Made by a program: the position numbers and the translations under genes | Shown: positions 17,044 to 26,859 of the stretch, piece after piece | Layout: each line of letters opens with the position of its first letter | Numbering within the stretch: the stretch's first letter is position 1 | Assembly: GCF_029051645.1 (NCBI RefSeq) | Contig: NZ_JAACFS010000046.1 | Span: forward strand, 1 to 52,590 | DNA: 52,590 nucleotides | Reading direction: 5' to 3' | Source of the DNA: Bradyrhizobium sp. CSA112 | GTDB lineage: Bacteria > Pseudomonadota > Alphaproteobacteria > Rhizobiales > Xanthobacteraceae | Notes under the pieces: model-generated | Seen by the model: the letters and a program-made list of their open reading frames with translations, nothing else | Told to the model about the DNA's origin: nothing | The model's database searches: none

Positions 17044-18483
17044 TCATGCCCCCGAATGCTGCGGGCGTGGGCGGAGCATTCGCACCAGCGTCGGTGCGTA
17101 GAGCAGGGCAAGCGCCGCGAAGTAGACGGCGGCGCCCGCCGCGACATGTGCGGCCAACACGGCAATGGTGCGAGCTTCCGGAAAGATCCGCAGCAACGCC
17201 GCCATCGCAATCGTGGCCAATGCGATGCGCACGAGATGGCCGACCGGGAGGCGCAGGCCAAACTTGGTGAACCCGATCGAGAAACTGACGATGGCGGCGG
17301 CCAGCGCCGCGAGCACGGTTGCGCCGGCGACGCCGGTGAGGCCCCATCGCGGCAGGAACAGAGCGCTCAACACCACGGTCGTCAACGCGTCAATCGCTGC
17401 GATGGCCATCATCCAGCGCGTCCGGTTCTGCAGGAGAAATACCTGATCGCCGAAATGGGCGCGCAGGTTGCGGATCGCGCCGGCAAGCGTAGAGAGGGGC
17501 AGGATGGCGAGCGTCACCTCCTGGAACGGCACTGCGATCAATAAATGCACGATCTCCATTCTCAGCATGAATATGCCGGCGAGGCTCGGCGCCAGGATCG
17601 CGACAAGCAGCGCGCTGTTGGCGGCAAGCTGGCGCATGCCGGCCTGGCTGCCTTCCTGTTCCATGCTCTTTACCGCAAGCGGGAACGCGGCGGCCGTCAC
17701 CAGCATGGCGGCTACCGCCGCGGCGCGTTGGCCGAGGCCGTAACCCACCGCAAACAGTCCGGCTGCGGCCACGCCCGACATTTGGTTGACGATGAAGCGC
17801 GACGCGTTGAGGCCGACCCAGCCGAGCGCGCCGCCGACAATCAGCGGAACGCCGTAGCGCAGCGCGTGCACGACGATTTCCCGGTCGACCGGCCAAAGGC
17901 TGTATCCACCGCGGATACGCGGCAGAATGATCAGCACGGCGATCAACTGCGCCGTCGCATAGCCGGCAAGTGGCCATTCTGCCGATTTGCCGAATAGTCC
18001 GATCAACGCCAGGCCGGCGACAAATCCGACTGATGGCCCGAATACCTGCTGGATCGTGTAGACCCGGATCTGCTGCTGCGCGCGGGCGCGATCGCCGATG
18101 TAGAGGTTGAGAGAGCGGGTAATCACATAGGCGACGGTGGCAACGAGAAGGCCCGTTCTGGCGCCGGGCGCGATGACCAGAAGCAGAATTCCGATGACGG
18201 CCGCGCTTTGCAACGCAACGGATGTCAGCAGGACCACGTTTTCGGTGCGATAGAAGCGAGGCGCGTCGTTGGCGTCTTGATACCGTCCGAGGAAGCGCAG
18301 CGCATATTGCGACCACCAGGCGAGAAAACCGATCTGCAGCAATTCGTGCGTGGCGGTGATCAGCGTGATGACGCCGAGCGTGTGCTCGTCGACGACATGC
18401 GTCCATACGATCATCGCCAGAAGCTGGAACAGCGGTCCGACGAATTGCGCGGGCAGATAGAGCAGGGTGTGTTTCAGGAGCAT
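17044..18483 (-). CDS. Wzx-like polysaccharide flippase (MOP/PST family)
   Basis: This 479-residue polytopic inner-membrane protein has about 12-14 predicted helices throughout (for example LFQLLAMIVW, VALQSAAVIGILLLVIAPG and VAAMLVTAAAFPLAV). It has no soluble domain. The architecture and its place between polymerase-side genes and acyltransferases fit the flippase that moves the lipid-linked repeat to the periplasm. ATG 18483 lies 3 nt after the acyltransferase stop, so they form one operon. Confidence 0.83.
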   Translation of the reverse strand: MLLKHTLLYLPAQFVGPLFQLLAMIVWTHVVDEHTLGVITLITATHELLQIGFLAWWSQYALRFLGRYQDANDAPRFYRTENVVLLTSVALQSAAVIGILLLVIAPGARTGLLVATVAYVITRSLNLYIGDRARAQQQIRVYTIQQVFGPSVGFVAGLALIGLFGKSAEWPLAGYATAQLIAVLIILPRIRGGYSLWPVDREIVVHALRYGVPLIVGGALGWVGLNASRFIVNQMSGVAAAGLFAVGYGLGQRAAAVAAMLVTAAAFPLAVKSMEQEGSQAGMRQLAANSALLVAILAPSLAGIFMLRMEIVHLLIAVPFQEVTLAILPLSTLAGAIRNLRAHFGDQVFLLQNRTRWMMAIAAIDALTTVVLSALFLPRWGLTGVAGATVLAALAAAIVSFSIGFTKFGLRLPVGHLVRIALATIAMAALLRIFPEARTIAVLAAHVAAGAAVYFAALALLYAPTLVRMLRPRPQHSGA

Positions 18484-18486
18484 CGC

Positions 18487-19539
18487 TCAGGCCCCCAACC
18501 AGCGGCAGAGCCGGGGGGAGGCGAGCTGCCGGACGGCGAGCAGCGCGGCCGTAGAGAGGAGGACAGTCAAGCCGCAGCTAACGGCAAAGCTGGCGACGCC
18601 GCCGAGCTGGCGCAGCGGCGTGTGATCGCGCAGCGCCATGACGATGAAGATGTGCCAGAGATAGATGAAGTAGCTGCCCGAGCCGATCCATCCAAGCAGC
18701 GGCGATCCCGGTTGGATTGCGAACAGCGAAGCGCAGAACAGGGCTGCATAGAGGAAGAACGCGGTCGAATCGTAGGTGGCGGCGTCGCCAAGGTTGAGAA
18801 TGCGCACGACGGCATAGGGCATGTAGGCCCCAAGCATGGCGCCAAGCAGCGAGCGGCGCATGCGCTGGTCGGTCAGGTCAGCGAATAGCGCGGTCAGCGC
18901 GCCGAGCGCGACAAACGAGAACCAGAATGGAATGTCGCGCATACGGACTTCGTCGAGCAACGCGTCCGAGGCGCCGAGCCTGGAGATGGCCGGGTCGAGA
19001 TAACTGCCGGCAAGCAAACCGCAGCCGATCGAAAGTATCAGCAGAGCCGCGATCCGTTTTCTTGAATCCGTCCGTCCGGTCTCGCCGACCGCAAGAACGA
19101 GCCATAGGCCGAACGTGCAACAAATATAGACGAAGACATAATAGTAGACGAACACGTATCCCAGCCCGAACCGGGCGAGCGTCGTGGTGATGCGGTGGTC
19201 CATCGCCGGATTGTGTAGCGCCATGTAGGCATAGGCGGCGGCGAACGCGATCGCGTAGGGGATCAAGGCCGCCTTTAACCGTTTCGCAAGCGGCACGCGG
19301 CCGGAAAGCGCCGTCAGATATCCCGATACGAACAGGAAGACCGGCACGCAGGGCCGCAGCGCCGCGTCAAGTGATGTTGCCCAGATAGCGTCGAGCGGCT
19401 GCGGCAGCGAATGGATTCCGATTACCATCAGGATGGCGATGCCGCGCATGGCGTCGACGATGCCGTCGCGGCTTCTGGCCTTCGCATGCGCGACGCTCAG
19501 CGATCGCGGGTTTGCCGCTATGCGCTCCACGACCGTCAT
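18487..19539 (-). CDS. Acyltransferase 3-family membrane protein (EPS O-acylation)
   Basis: This 350-residue acyltransferase-3 protein has about ten membrane helices. The N-terminal RDGIVDAMRGIAILMVIGIHSLPQ carries the conserved Arg and catalytic-type His, followed by PVFLFVSGYLTALSGR. Members transfer acetyl or other acyl groups to extracellular polysaccharides. ATG 19539 is favoured over GTG 19542 because GGAGGG is then at proper distance; it overlaps the preceding stop as TGATG. Being directly next to another acyltransferase-3 gene suggests two modification sites on the repeat. Confidence 0.85.
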   Translation of the reverse strand: MTVVERIAANPRSLSVAHAKARSRDGIVDAMRGIAILMVIGIHSLPQPLDAIWATSLDAALRPCVPVFLFVSGYLTALSGRVPLAKRLKAALIPYAIAFAAAYAYMALHNPAMDHRITTTLARFGLGYVFVYYYVFVYICCTFGLWLVLAVGETGRTDSRKRIAALLILSIGCGLLAGSYLDPAISRLGASDALLDEVRMRDIPFWFSFVALGALTALFADLTDQRMRRSLLGAMLGAYMPYAVVRILNLGDAATYDSTAFFLYAALFCASLFAIQPGSPLLGWIGSGSYFIYLWHIFIVMALRDHTPLRQLGGVASFAVSCGLTVLLSTAALLAVRQLASPRLCRWLGA

Positions 19540-20645
19540 CACGTGCCCTCCTGCCGCGAGATCGCGGGAGATGCTCCGGGCCTGATCGCGCGGCGGTCGT
19601 AAGCCTCGGTCAGATATCGCCGCAGCGGCGTTTCGAACGTGCGCAGTGAGACGACGCTTGCGAATGCAAGAACGACGATCGCCGCCGGCGCAAGGATCAG
19701 CCGCTCATGCGCCGACAGGGAAAGCAGCCGCGATCCGAAGGTGATGACGAGGGTCGCAACCGGAATATGCAGCATGTAGCAGGAATAGGTCAGCGGCGAC
19801 CAGCGATCGAAGCGGAGCCGCGACAGCAGCGTCTCGCGTCCCGCACAGTCCGCCTGAACGGCGAGCACCGCGATGGCGTAGATCGCCACCAGGGCGGTCA
19901 TCGCCGGCAGCATGGAGCCGAGCGCGATAAACGCCGCCAGCGATGCGGCCAGCGCACCGGGAATTGCGGGCCAATGCGCGATCCGGTCGCGAAACAGGTA
20001 GCAGGCCACGCCGAGGTTGAAGGCCGGCAGCGCCCTGAAGGCACCGCCTTGGTTGATCCAGTCGGCCCAGGGCGTCGTTCCTGCTGCCGTTGCCCAAAGG
20101 GAGTTGGCGAGCGCGGTAACAACCACCAGCGCGATGACCGCCTCCTTACGTCGTTGCGCGATCAGCGCGACGAGCGGGAAAAGCAGATAGCAGAACATCT
20201 CCGCCGACAGCGACCAGCTCGGGAAGTTGAACGTCAGGCGCTCGCCGATGAAGGCGTGAAGCAGCAGGAACTGCGCGGGCAGGTCGGAAAGCGGGTAACG
20301 GGCCGGGTTGTCCGTTCGGGCGGCGCCGAAATGAAGCGCGCCGGCAAGCGCCACATAGAAGGCAAGCGTGGCGAGATGCAGCGGATAAATGCGCGCAAGG
20401 CGACGCCAGAGAAATCGGCCGATCGATGCGGTATCGTTGACGCGGCCGAAATACTGACGGGCGATGACGAAGCCGGAGACGACAAAGAACAGATCGACGA
20501 ACAGATTGAAATGCCAGGTGTGCGCGACCAAGAAGCGGCCGACAGGCACGTCCCTGAAGTAATCGGAATAGTGCAGGACCACCACCGCGCCGGCCGCAAT
20601 GATCCGCAACCCATCCTGATGCCTTGTGGCGTTGGTGTCATGCAA
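19539..20645 (-). CDS. Acyltransferase 3-family membrane protein (OafA-like)
   Basis: This 368-residue membrane-bound O-acyltransferase has HQDGLRIIAAGAVVVLHYSDYF (conserved Arg and His), then FFVVSGFVIARQYFGR and about ten helices. It is of the OafA/ExoZ type. The start appears to be TTG 20645, since no in-frame ATG lies before the conserved motif. A GGAG is present about 11 nt upstream, so the assignment is only moderate. Its stop overlaps the next acyltransferase start. The likely job is O-acetylation or succinylation of the EPS repeat; the acyl group cannot be told from sequence. Confidence 0.83.
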   Translation of the reverse strand: MHDTNATRHQDGLRIIAAGAVVVLHYSDYFRDVPVGRFLVAHTWHFNLFVDLFFVVSGFVIARQYFGRVNDTASIGRFLWRRLARIYPLHLATLAFYVALAGALHFGAARTDNPARYPLSDLPAQFLLLHAFIGERLTFNFPSWSLSAEMFCYLLFPLVALIAQRRKEAVIALVVVTALANSLWATAAGTTPWADWINQGGAFRALPAFNLGVACYLFRDRIAHWPAIPGALAASLAAFIALGSMLPAMTALVAIYAIAVLAVQADCAGRETLLSRLRFDRWSPLTYSCYMLHIPVATLVITFGSRLLSLSAHERLILAPAAIVVLAFASVVSLRTFETPLRRYLTEAYDRRAIRPGASPAISRQEGT

Positions 20646-20687
20646 GGCGGCGGTACTCCGGACTCGAATTTCCTGGAAGGGCTGATG

Positions 20688-21722
20688 TCAGGCGGCAAGA
20701 CGGGCGATCAGGCTGATGACCGCTTCGCGGTCGCTGCTTGCCAGATCGTTCCAGCGTTCCAGATTCTGCTCCGCCTGCATCACGTATCGGGAGCGCCAGT
20801 CCTCGTTCGATAGCGCCGCCGCGATCCGCGCGGCCGCAGACGCGGGATTGGCGGTATCGATGTGGATGCCGGATTCGCCGAGCACCTCGCGGAAAATGGC
20901 GGCATCGGGCGCGACAATCGGAAGGCCGGCATACTGCGCTTCCAGAAGGGGCAACCCCAGGCCTTCGTCATGAGAGGTGCAGATGAACATATCGGCGGCG
21001 TCAAGCAGCCGACGGACCTCGTCTGCCGGCTGATATCCGTGCAAGGTGACTCCGGGGCAGGTCTCGAGGGCTTGCCAGTCGTTACCCCATCCCGGCCTTC
21101 CGACGATATCCAGCGTCGCTTCCGGAAATCCCTGCATGCGCAGCGCGTCGAGGATTTTCGCCGCCGCGCGGAAATTCTTGCGCGGCTCTACGGTGCCCAG
21201 CGCGATCAGCCGAAGGGGGCGGGGCTGTGCGCTCCGTTCAGTGCGCGCGTCAGGGTCCAGGCCAAATACGTTGCGGACGGAGGGCCGATAGAGCGTCACT
21301 TCCGCGTCGGGGCGGCAATGCGCGGCAAGTTTCCGCTTCGTATCGCCGGAATTGGCCAGAAAGCGCGGATAGTGACGCAGCGCGAACTTGAACGGCCCCG
21401 CCATATAGAGCCGGGCCCGCATGTTGAGCTCGGCGCGCCGCGTGATCAGAAAATCATCGTGGATATAGGGGATCACCCGCGAAGCGAACGGCCGCAGCAG
21501 CGGACTCGGCGGAAAGCCGGGACACAGCAGGATAGAGGACGAAGCGGCGAGCCGCATCGGCAAACCCAGGGTCTGCGTCGTCAGCATCTGGCGAAGCCCC
21601 TGCGCCTTCACCGGCACGACATCGAGCGGCGCAAGCGCCGCCGCGGAGAACAGCTCAAGCGTGATGCGTTCGAGGCCGGTGACGTGACGTCCGAGATGGG
21701 TGTTGTCGACATAGATGGTCAT
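20688..21722 (-). CDS. GT4-family glycosyltransferase
   Basis: This 344-residue GT-B glycosyltransferase begins YVDNTHLGRHVTGLERITLELF. It has ALGTVEPRKNF at the start of the donor domain, EGLGLPLLE (E-x7-E) and AGLPIVAPDAAIFREVLGESG. The EPRKNF signature is typical of mannosyl- and related transferases of the GT4 family, and GDP-mannose is made by the locus, so mannose is a reasonable but unproven donor. ATG 21722 follows the polymerase stop by 19 nt, with only a weak ribosome-binding site. Confidence 0.87.
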   Translation of the reverse strand: MTIYVDNTHLGRHVTGLERITLELFSAAALAPLDVVPVKAQGLRQMLTTQTLGLPMRLAASSSILLCPGFPPSPLLRPFASRVIPYIHDDFLITRRAELNMRARLYMAGPFKFALRHYPRFLANSGDTKRKLAAHCRPDAEVTLYRPSVRNVFGLDPDARTERSAQPRPLRLIALGTVEPRKNFRAAAKILDALRMQGFPEATLDIVGRPGWGNDWQALETCPGVTLHGYQPADEVRRLLDAADMFICTSHDEGLGLPLLEAQYAGLPIVAPDAAIFREVLGESGIHIDTANPASAAARIAAALSNEDWRSRYVMQAEQNLERWNDLASSDREAVISLIARLAA

Positions 21723-21741
21723 GCGAAAGAGAATCCCAAAG

Positions 21742-23142
21742 TTATGCCGGAACTGACCGGTAGCTGACAGGGTTGCGGACGTGCTGGGGCGCGGCAACGC
21801 GCCGCTGCTCGCGCGGCAGCAAGACCGAAATGAGGATTACGAACTGCGCGAGCTGAATGTTCTTCGACGAGAAGCTCACCGAACTGGCGGCGATGACGAC
21901 GATCAGCAGCACAATTGCCCATACTGCGCCGCTCGAACGGCGCAGCAATTCGACGAAGAAGCAGACCAGCCCGATCGTCAGAACAATGGTGTGGACGAGG
22001 CCGAACTGAACGATGGAGGCGATCCAGAAATTCTCGATGCCGTAGTTGAGGCCGAGCTGCGCCTGCAACGCATTCACCCGAACCGGGTTGGGGCCGAGGA
22101 TCAGCTCATGCCAATCGAAATGCGAGAGCAGGTTGAAGGTGGCGAAGCGCGCCAGCGCGCTGCCTTTGTCCGAGGAGAAGCGCAGCAGCATCTTGTCGAA
22201 AATGCCGAGGTCGAGCGCGGCGAATATGATGGCGCCTGCAGCAAACAGCACGCAGATTGCGAGAATTGCCGCGGGAAGCGGCATTCGCCTGCCCCGCATC
22301 AGGCGGAACGCCTCAAAGCCTCCGACCAGCCCGATCATCGCCAGCACCGTGACCAGCGAGGTTCGGCCGCCAAAGGCCATCAGCGATCCCAGGCAGAAAG
22401 CGATCAGCGGCAGCCGCACCAGCAGCGGCGGACAGATCGCCGGACGAAGCACCAGCGCCAGCACGTAGGCGCCAACGACGCCGGATGCCGTGAGCGGGTG
22501 GCCCAGCAGCGCCGCAGAGCGCCATTCTCCCGCCACCAGGACGTCACCGAGTGTCAACGGGATCAGCCGGTGGCCGGAGAAATATTCATAATATCCGAGC
22601 ACGACGTTCAGGAGGATCGTCAGGTGAATGGCCCAGACCAGCGCGCGCTTTTGCGCGCCCGGCAACTGCCACATCACCATCGCGATCAGGATCGGCAGCA
22701 GAAACGTGTCGATGATCACCGTGAACGGGCGTTCGAGCACAAACACCTGGATCAGCAGAAACAGCCAGCAGAGCAGATACGCCAGCAGCAGCTTCGATTC
22801 GGAGAACATCCGGTTGATCTCGCCGATCGGACCGCGGCTGCGTATCAGCAGGAAGGAGAATGCGAGCAGCGTGAAATAGGTCGCCGGGTGCAGCTTTTCG
22901 TAGAAGTTTCCGCCCGCCGTCAAATAGTGGATTTTGAAGTTGGTCAGGACGGAGGACGAGATCGTGAACGTTGCCATCACAGCCAGCAGCATCAGGCAGG
23001 CCGCGATCTGCTCGATGAACGCGTCGGCATTGGTGATGCGCCCGCGCGCATGGGAAGCCGGCCGCGGCGCCGCCAATGCAAGGGGGCGACGATGCGCCTG
23101 GGCAACGCCGGTCGATCCGTTCAACGGTCCGCGCGCTCTCAC
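21742..23142 (-). CDS. O-antigen ligase/Wzy-like EPS polymerase
   Basis: This 466-residue polytopic protein has about 11 helices and a large periplasmic loop around GILGYYEYFSGH-to-GEWRSAALLGHPLTASGV. The motif R-S-A-A-L-L-G-H-P and the conserved later segment SHFDWHELILGPNP fit the O-antigen ligase/Wzy superfamily. In this setting it should polymerise flipped repeat units in the periplasm. The start is GTG 23142, overlapping the Wzc-like stop as GTGA with GGAG upstream, so polymerase and co-polymerase are translationally coupled. The first 35 residues are basic and cytoplasmic. Confidence 0.83.
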   Translation of the reverse strand: MRARGPLNGSTGVAQAHRRPLALAAPRPASHARGRITNADAFIEQIAACLMLLAVMATFTISSSVLTNFKIHYLTAGGNFYEKLHPATYFTLLAFSFLLIRSRGPIGEINRMFSESKLLLAYLLCWLFLLIQVFVLERPFTVIIDTFLLPILIAMVMWQLPGAQKRALVWAIHLTILLNVVLGYYEYFSGHRLIPLTLGDVLVAGEWRSAALLGHPLTASGVVGAYVLALVLRPAICPPLLVRLPLIAFCLGSLMAFGGRTSLVTVLAMIGLVGGFEAFRLMRGRRMPLPAAILAICVLFAAGAIIFAALDLGIFDKMLLRFSSDKGSALARFATFNLLSHFDWHELILGPNPVRVNALQAQLGLNYGIENFWIASIVQFGLVHTIVLTIGLVCFFVELLRRSSGAVWAIVLLIVVIAASSVSFSSKNIQLAQFVILISVLLPREQRRVAAPQHVRNPVSYRSVPA

Positions 23143-25451
23143 CGCGCTGCTCCGGCATGGAGGCTCGCGGCGCCGTACGGCTTGAGGTAGGCCGAGCTGC
23201 GGTAATAGTCATAGAACTGCAGGCGGCTGAGATCGACGCGAGTCAACACCGATCCCATGACCCGGTCGCGGACCGGGGCCAGCAGGTCCATGGCATGGGA
23301 CAGCACCTCGCCCGGAGTCTGGTCCCACGCCAGCGCCAGAATGATGCGATCGGCCAGTTCGGCGAGGGCGCGGCCATCGACCAGGGGCACCAGCGGCGGC
23401 GAGTCGATCACGATCAACTCGTAGCGGTGACGGAAGTGATCGAGAACGTCGACGATCCGATCGGAGAACATCAGCTCCGTGATGAATTCGACCTCCTTGA
23501 TGGGGGTAGACGGCAGAATCGATAGTCCGGTGCTGCGATCCACCAGAATGGCGTGCTCCGGCGCGGTCTGGCCGATCGCCACTTCCAACAGTCCGGCATC
23601 GGCGCGCGGACAGAGTGCGCGGGTCACTTGCGGGTTGCGGAGGTCGCCATCGATGAGGAGCGTTCGGATGCCGAGCATGGCCAGCGACTGCGCGAGGTTG
23701 ATGGCAAGCGTGGTTTTGCCCTCGCTGTCGAGCGCGGAGGTGACCTGTACGACCTTCACCGGCTGCGATCGCATCGTGCGTTGCAGCGCGAGGCGAACGG
23801 CACGGATCGCTTCCGCAAAAAACGTGCCGGGCTCGTCGATCGCGTAGCGCGTCAAGGGCGGCTGCAGCGCCGGCGGCAACAGTTTCGTGGTCTTCGGGTC
23901 ATAGCGGTCGAGTTCGCGGCGACCGCGCCGGGCAAGGCCGGCCAGCTCCCGCGCGCCGATCAACGGAACCGCGGCAAGCGCGGGCACGCCCGAAATGGCT
24001 TCGGCCTGTTCGAGTGTCTTCACGCGGCCGTCGAGATAGTCGGCGAGAAACGCCAGCACGCTTCCTGCGCCGAGGCCGAGCATCACGGCAAGGCCGAGGA
24101 TCAGCATCGTCTTGGGCGATGACGGCCTGATCGGAATGCTGGCCTTGGTCACGATCCGGGAGTCCGGCATCTCCAGGCTCTCTTGCGCCGTCGTCTCCTT
24201 GGAGCGCGCCAGATAGGATTCATATTGCGTGCGGTTGGCCTCGGCCTCGCGCTGCAGTTCGCGTAGGCGCACCTGCGCCTGGCTTGAGGAAGTGGATACG
24301 CCTTGAAGCTGGTCGAGACTTTGCTGCAGCGACGCTTCGCGTGAACGCGAGACGTCGTAGTCGTGCTTCGTGCTCTCCAGTATTCGCCGGATTTCTTCGT
24401 TGATCAGCTTCTGGGTGTCGCGCCGTTGGGCCCGGACGTTGGCGACGAGAGGATGACGCGCGCCATATTTGCTCGACAGGTCAGCTTCGTTCTTGGCGAT
24501 GTCGGCGAACTGGGTACGCAGCTTCGTGATCATTTCGGAGGAAATGGCCGCATTGATGCCGCCGGGATCGCCGCCCGATTTGGCAATGTCCTGGACCTGC
24601 TCGTATTTGGCCCGTGCCTCCGCCGTTTGCACGCGCGCGGCGATCAGCTTGTTGTTGAGGTCGGTGATCTGCTGGTCGTTGAGCGTGACGCCTTGCGAGA
24701 CCATCAAATTGTTGGCGGAACGATAGTCCTCGACCGCCTTTTCGGAGGCGACGACCCGCGATTTCAAGTCGTCGATCTGGCCGTTGAGCCAATTCGCGGC
24801 AATGCGCGTAGCCTCGTATTTGGCGCGAACCTGCTCGTCGAAATACGCGTCGGCTATCGCGTTGGCGATGGTGGCGGCTTTCTGCGGCGATTCCGAATTG
24901 ACGGCGATGTCGACGAGGAAGGTCGTGCCCTGTCGTGTGACCTTCATCCGTCTCTGAAGGATTTCCACCGATCGCGACTTGGCGGCGTCCTCGGGACTGG
25001 CGCCGTCGCTCGGCCCATTGCTGCGGAACAGCCCCTTGATCGGATCGAGGAGGCCGGGTTTTGGTCTGAACTCCGCATCGTCCGTCAGCTTCAGCTTGCC
25101 GACGACGCGCACCAGTATCGCAACCGACTGGATCAGCAGCGTCTGGCTTTCGATGGTCGCATCGTCCGTGCCGAAGTTCGACAGCACGGATTGGTTGGTC
25201 TCGACGACATTGGCGCGGCGCGGATCGACCAGCACGGTCGACGTCGCCGTATATAGCGTGGTGGTGAACAACAAATAGATCACCGCCAGGCCAAGCAGCG
25301 CGACAGCCGGCAGCAGCGCCATCTTGTAGCGGCGGCGCAGGATGCGGCCCATCTCGCGCAAATCGACGGTCGGATACTGCCAGCCTTCGGCTGGACGGCT
25401 TTGAGGCTCGTCGGGGATCACATAGGGCAGGTCAGAATTGCGCTGTAACAT
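23139..25451 (-). CDS. Wzc/ExoP-like polysaccharide co-polymerase with tyrosine-kinase domain
   Basis: This 770-residue protein joins a Wzz domain and a BY-kinase. The first membrane helix is at ~44-64, followed by a long periplasmic coiled-coil region and GNVR-type segment. The second helix is at ~447-470. The cytoplasmic kinase has Walker A SALDSEGKTT (~565-575), Walker A' LLIDGDLRNP (~593) and Walker B LIVIDSPP (~677). The C-terminus has a small tyrosine cluster (YDYYRSSAYLKPY), the expected autophosphorylation site. It governs chain length and couples polymerisation to export. The gene overlaps the end of the barrel gene by 20 bp and the start of the polymerase by 4 bp. Confidence 0.92.
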   Translation of the reverse strand: MLQRNSDLPYVIPDEPQSRPAEGWQYPTVDLREMGRILRRRYKMALLPAVALLGLAVIYLLFTTTLYTATSTVLVDPRRANVVETNQSVLSNFGTDDATIESQTLLIQSVAILVRVVGKLKLTDDAEFRPKPGLLDPIKGLFRSNGPSDGASPEDAAKSRSVEILQRRMKVTRQGTTFLVDIAVNSESPQKAATIANAIADAYFDEQVRAKYEATRIAANWLNGQIDDLKSRVVASEKAVEDYRSANNLMVSQGVTLNDQQITDLNNKLIAARVQTAEARAKYEQVQDIAKSGGDPGGINAAISSEMITKLRTQFADIAKNEADLSSKYGARHPLVANVRAQRRDTQKLINEEIRRILESTKHDYDVSRSREASLQQSLDQLQGVSTSSSQAQVRLRELQREAEANRTQYESYLARSKETTAQESLEMPDSRIVTKASIPIRPSSPKTMLILGLAVMLGLGAGSVLAFLADYLDGRVKTLEQAEAISGVPALAAVPLIGARELAGLARRGRRELDRYDPKTTKLLPPALQPPLTRYAIDEPGTFFAEAIRAVRLALQRTMRSQPVKVVQVTSALDSEGKTTLAINLAQSLAMLGIRTLLIDGDLRNPQVTRALCPRADAGLLEVAIGQTAPEHAILVDRSTGLSILPSTPIKEVEFITELMFSDRIVDVLDHFRHRYELIVIDSPPLVPLVDGRALAELADRIILALAWDQTPGEVLSHAMDLLAPVRDRVMGSVLTRVDLSRLQFYDYYRSSAYLKPYGAASLHAGAAR

Positions 25452-26859
25452 TCATGCCTACCAGGTGTTTGTCGAAGCTGAAGACGGGGACGTCACTGTC
25501 GCGCTTGGTGTAGCGGTAGTAGGCGGACACGGCCGCGAAGCGATTGACGAGATATTTGACGCGGGTGTCCGATGTGAGCACGTTGTCCTTGCGGAGCTGA
25601 CCGAAGAACTTGTCGTTCTCGTAACCGCCTGCGAGCGACACGATGATGTTGCGTCGCAGTTCGTAATCGAGGCCGAGTTGGACTGCATTGGCGAGCACGC
25701 CGGTGGCGCTGGTGTCGGTGGTCTGCGTCACGAGCTGCTCGGCATTGAAATGCACGTCGAGCAGACGGGTGGGCCGCCACGTCAGCCGCGCGCGGTAGGA
25801 AGGACCCTCGATGTTGCCGATCGACGGATCGTCGAAGCGCTGCTGGACATAGCCGGCGCCGAACTCGCCGGTCACCAGATTGCTCAAGCCGACGGTGACG
25901 CCGGTCAGCGCGCGATAGCCTTGCGAGTCCAGCGTGTGGCCCGGCGTCCCCCGGATGTCACGCTGATTGCCTTCCACGCCGCCGAACCAGCCGAGCGTGG
26001 AAGAAATCGCATAGTCGATCCGGCTGTGCAGCGCGTAGATCTGTCCGTCGCGGGCGTCCTGGTTGATGATGGTGCCGTCCTGCGCGCGCGTCGATCCGTA
26101 GTCGTAGGAATCGGTACGGAAGCCGACCGAGGTCGTCAGCCGGTTGAATTCCTTGCGCAGCGTGACGTCGCCGGACATCAGATTGTATGGTGTCGGCGAT
26201 ATGGCGTTAGCGGGGGAAGTGAGCGTGCCGACGCCTTCGTTCAGATGTGCGATCTGAAAGCTGCCCAGCAGCATCGTGTCTTTCGTAATGTCCAGCCAGC
26301 CATTGCCCTTCAGGCTGGCATTGGTCTGGTTCAGGCTCGAAAACTGGCTATAGGTCGTCGACTGCGCATCCAGCTTCAGATCGACGCCATGCCGCCCCCA
26401 TAGCGAATGCGCGCGCAGCGTCGGCTCGATCACCGCCGCGATATCGGAACGGGGCGCGGTGTTCGACGCAAAGACGTTGCTGTCGTAAAAGGTACCGGCG
26501 GTCAGCGACGGGTTGAACATCCAGGAGCCGGAGCGAATACCGATGGGTTCATAGCCAGGGTGTTGTCGCTTCTTCACCGGCATGTCCTCGGGCGGTATCT
26601 CTTCGCGGGTTTCTGGGTCGGTCCTGTCTGGCAGCGATGACGGCTCAAAGATCTTCTGTGCGTTCCAGGGTGAGGCGAATTCTCCGCTGGTCCACGGGAT
26701 CGCCTGCGCATGCGCCGACGATCCGAGACCCAGCAGGATTGCAGCGGCCGGCGCCGGCAAGAGGTTGAAGTGGCGCCGGCCGGATACGCGTATGGAACGC
26801 GATCGTTCTCCGCTTCTTTCGGACGCATTCGTCCATGCAAGTGCAAACTCGAATCCCAT
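25432..26859 (-). CDS. Outer-membrane beta-barrel protein of the EPS locus
   Basis: This 475-residue protein has a signal-type region (RRHFNLLPAPAAAILLGLGSSAHAQ, about residues 28-52). A proline-rich linker and many amphipathic strands follow, with a C-terminal aromatic residue (NVTAQF) as in barrel proteins. Repeated patterns such as YRARLTWRPTRLLDVHFNAEQ and YYRYTKRDSDVPVF are typical of the BBP2-like barrels in alphaproteobacterial EPS clusters. It could form the outer part of the export conduit together with the Wza-like protein. ATG 26859 has AAGGGATGG upstream; the frame extends further but looks non-coding there. Confidence 0.8.
   Translation of the reverse strand: MGFEFALAWTNASERSGERSRSIRVSGRRHFNLLPAPAAAILLGLGSSAHAQAIPWTSGEFASPWNAQKIFEPSSLPDRTDPETREEIPPEDMPVKKRQHPGYEPIGIRSGSWMFNPSLTAGTFYDSNVFASNTAPRSDIAAVIEPTLRAHSLWGRHGVDLKLDAQSTTYSQFSSLNQTNASLKGNGWLDITKDTMLLGSFQIAHLNEGVGTLTSPANAISPTPYNLMSGDVTLRKEFNRLTTSVGFRTDSYDYGSTRAQDGTIINQDARDGQIYALHSRIDYAISSTLGWFGGVEGNQRDIRGTPGHTLDSQGYRALTGVTVGLSNLVTGEFGAGYVQQRFDDPSIGNIEGPSYRARLTWRPTRLLDVHFNAEQLVTQTTDTSATGVLANAVQLGLDYELRRNIIVSLAGGYENDKFFGQLRKDNVLTSDTRVKYLVNRFAAVSAYYRYTKRDSDVPVFSFDKHLVGMNVTAQF

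Noticed and set aside
19707..20813. 368-codon plus-strand open frame
   Set aside because: Antisense to an acyltransferase-3 gene and very Arg/Gln-rich.
21781..23190. 469-codon plus-strand open frame
   Set aside because: Antisense to the Wzy-like polymerase; translation is Gln/Arg/His-rich with no recognisable domain.
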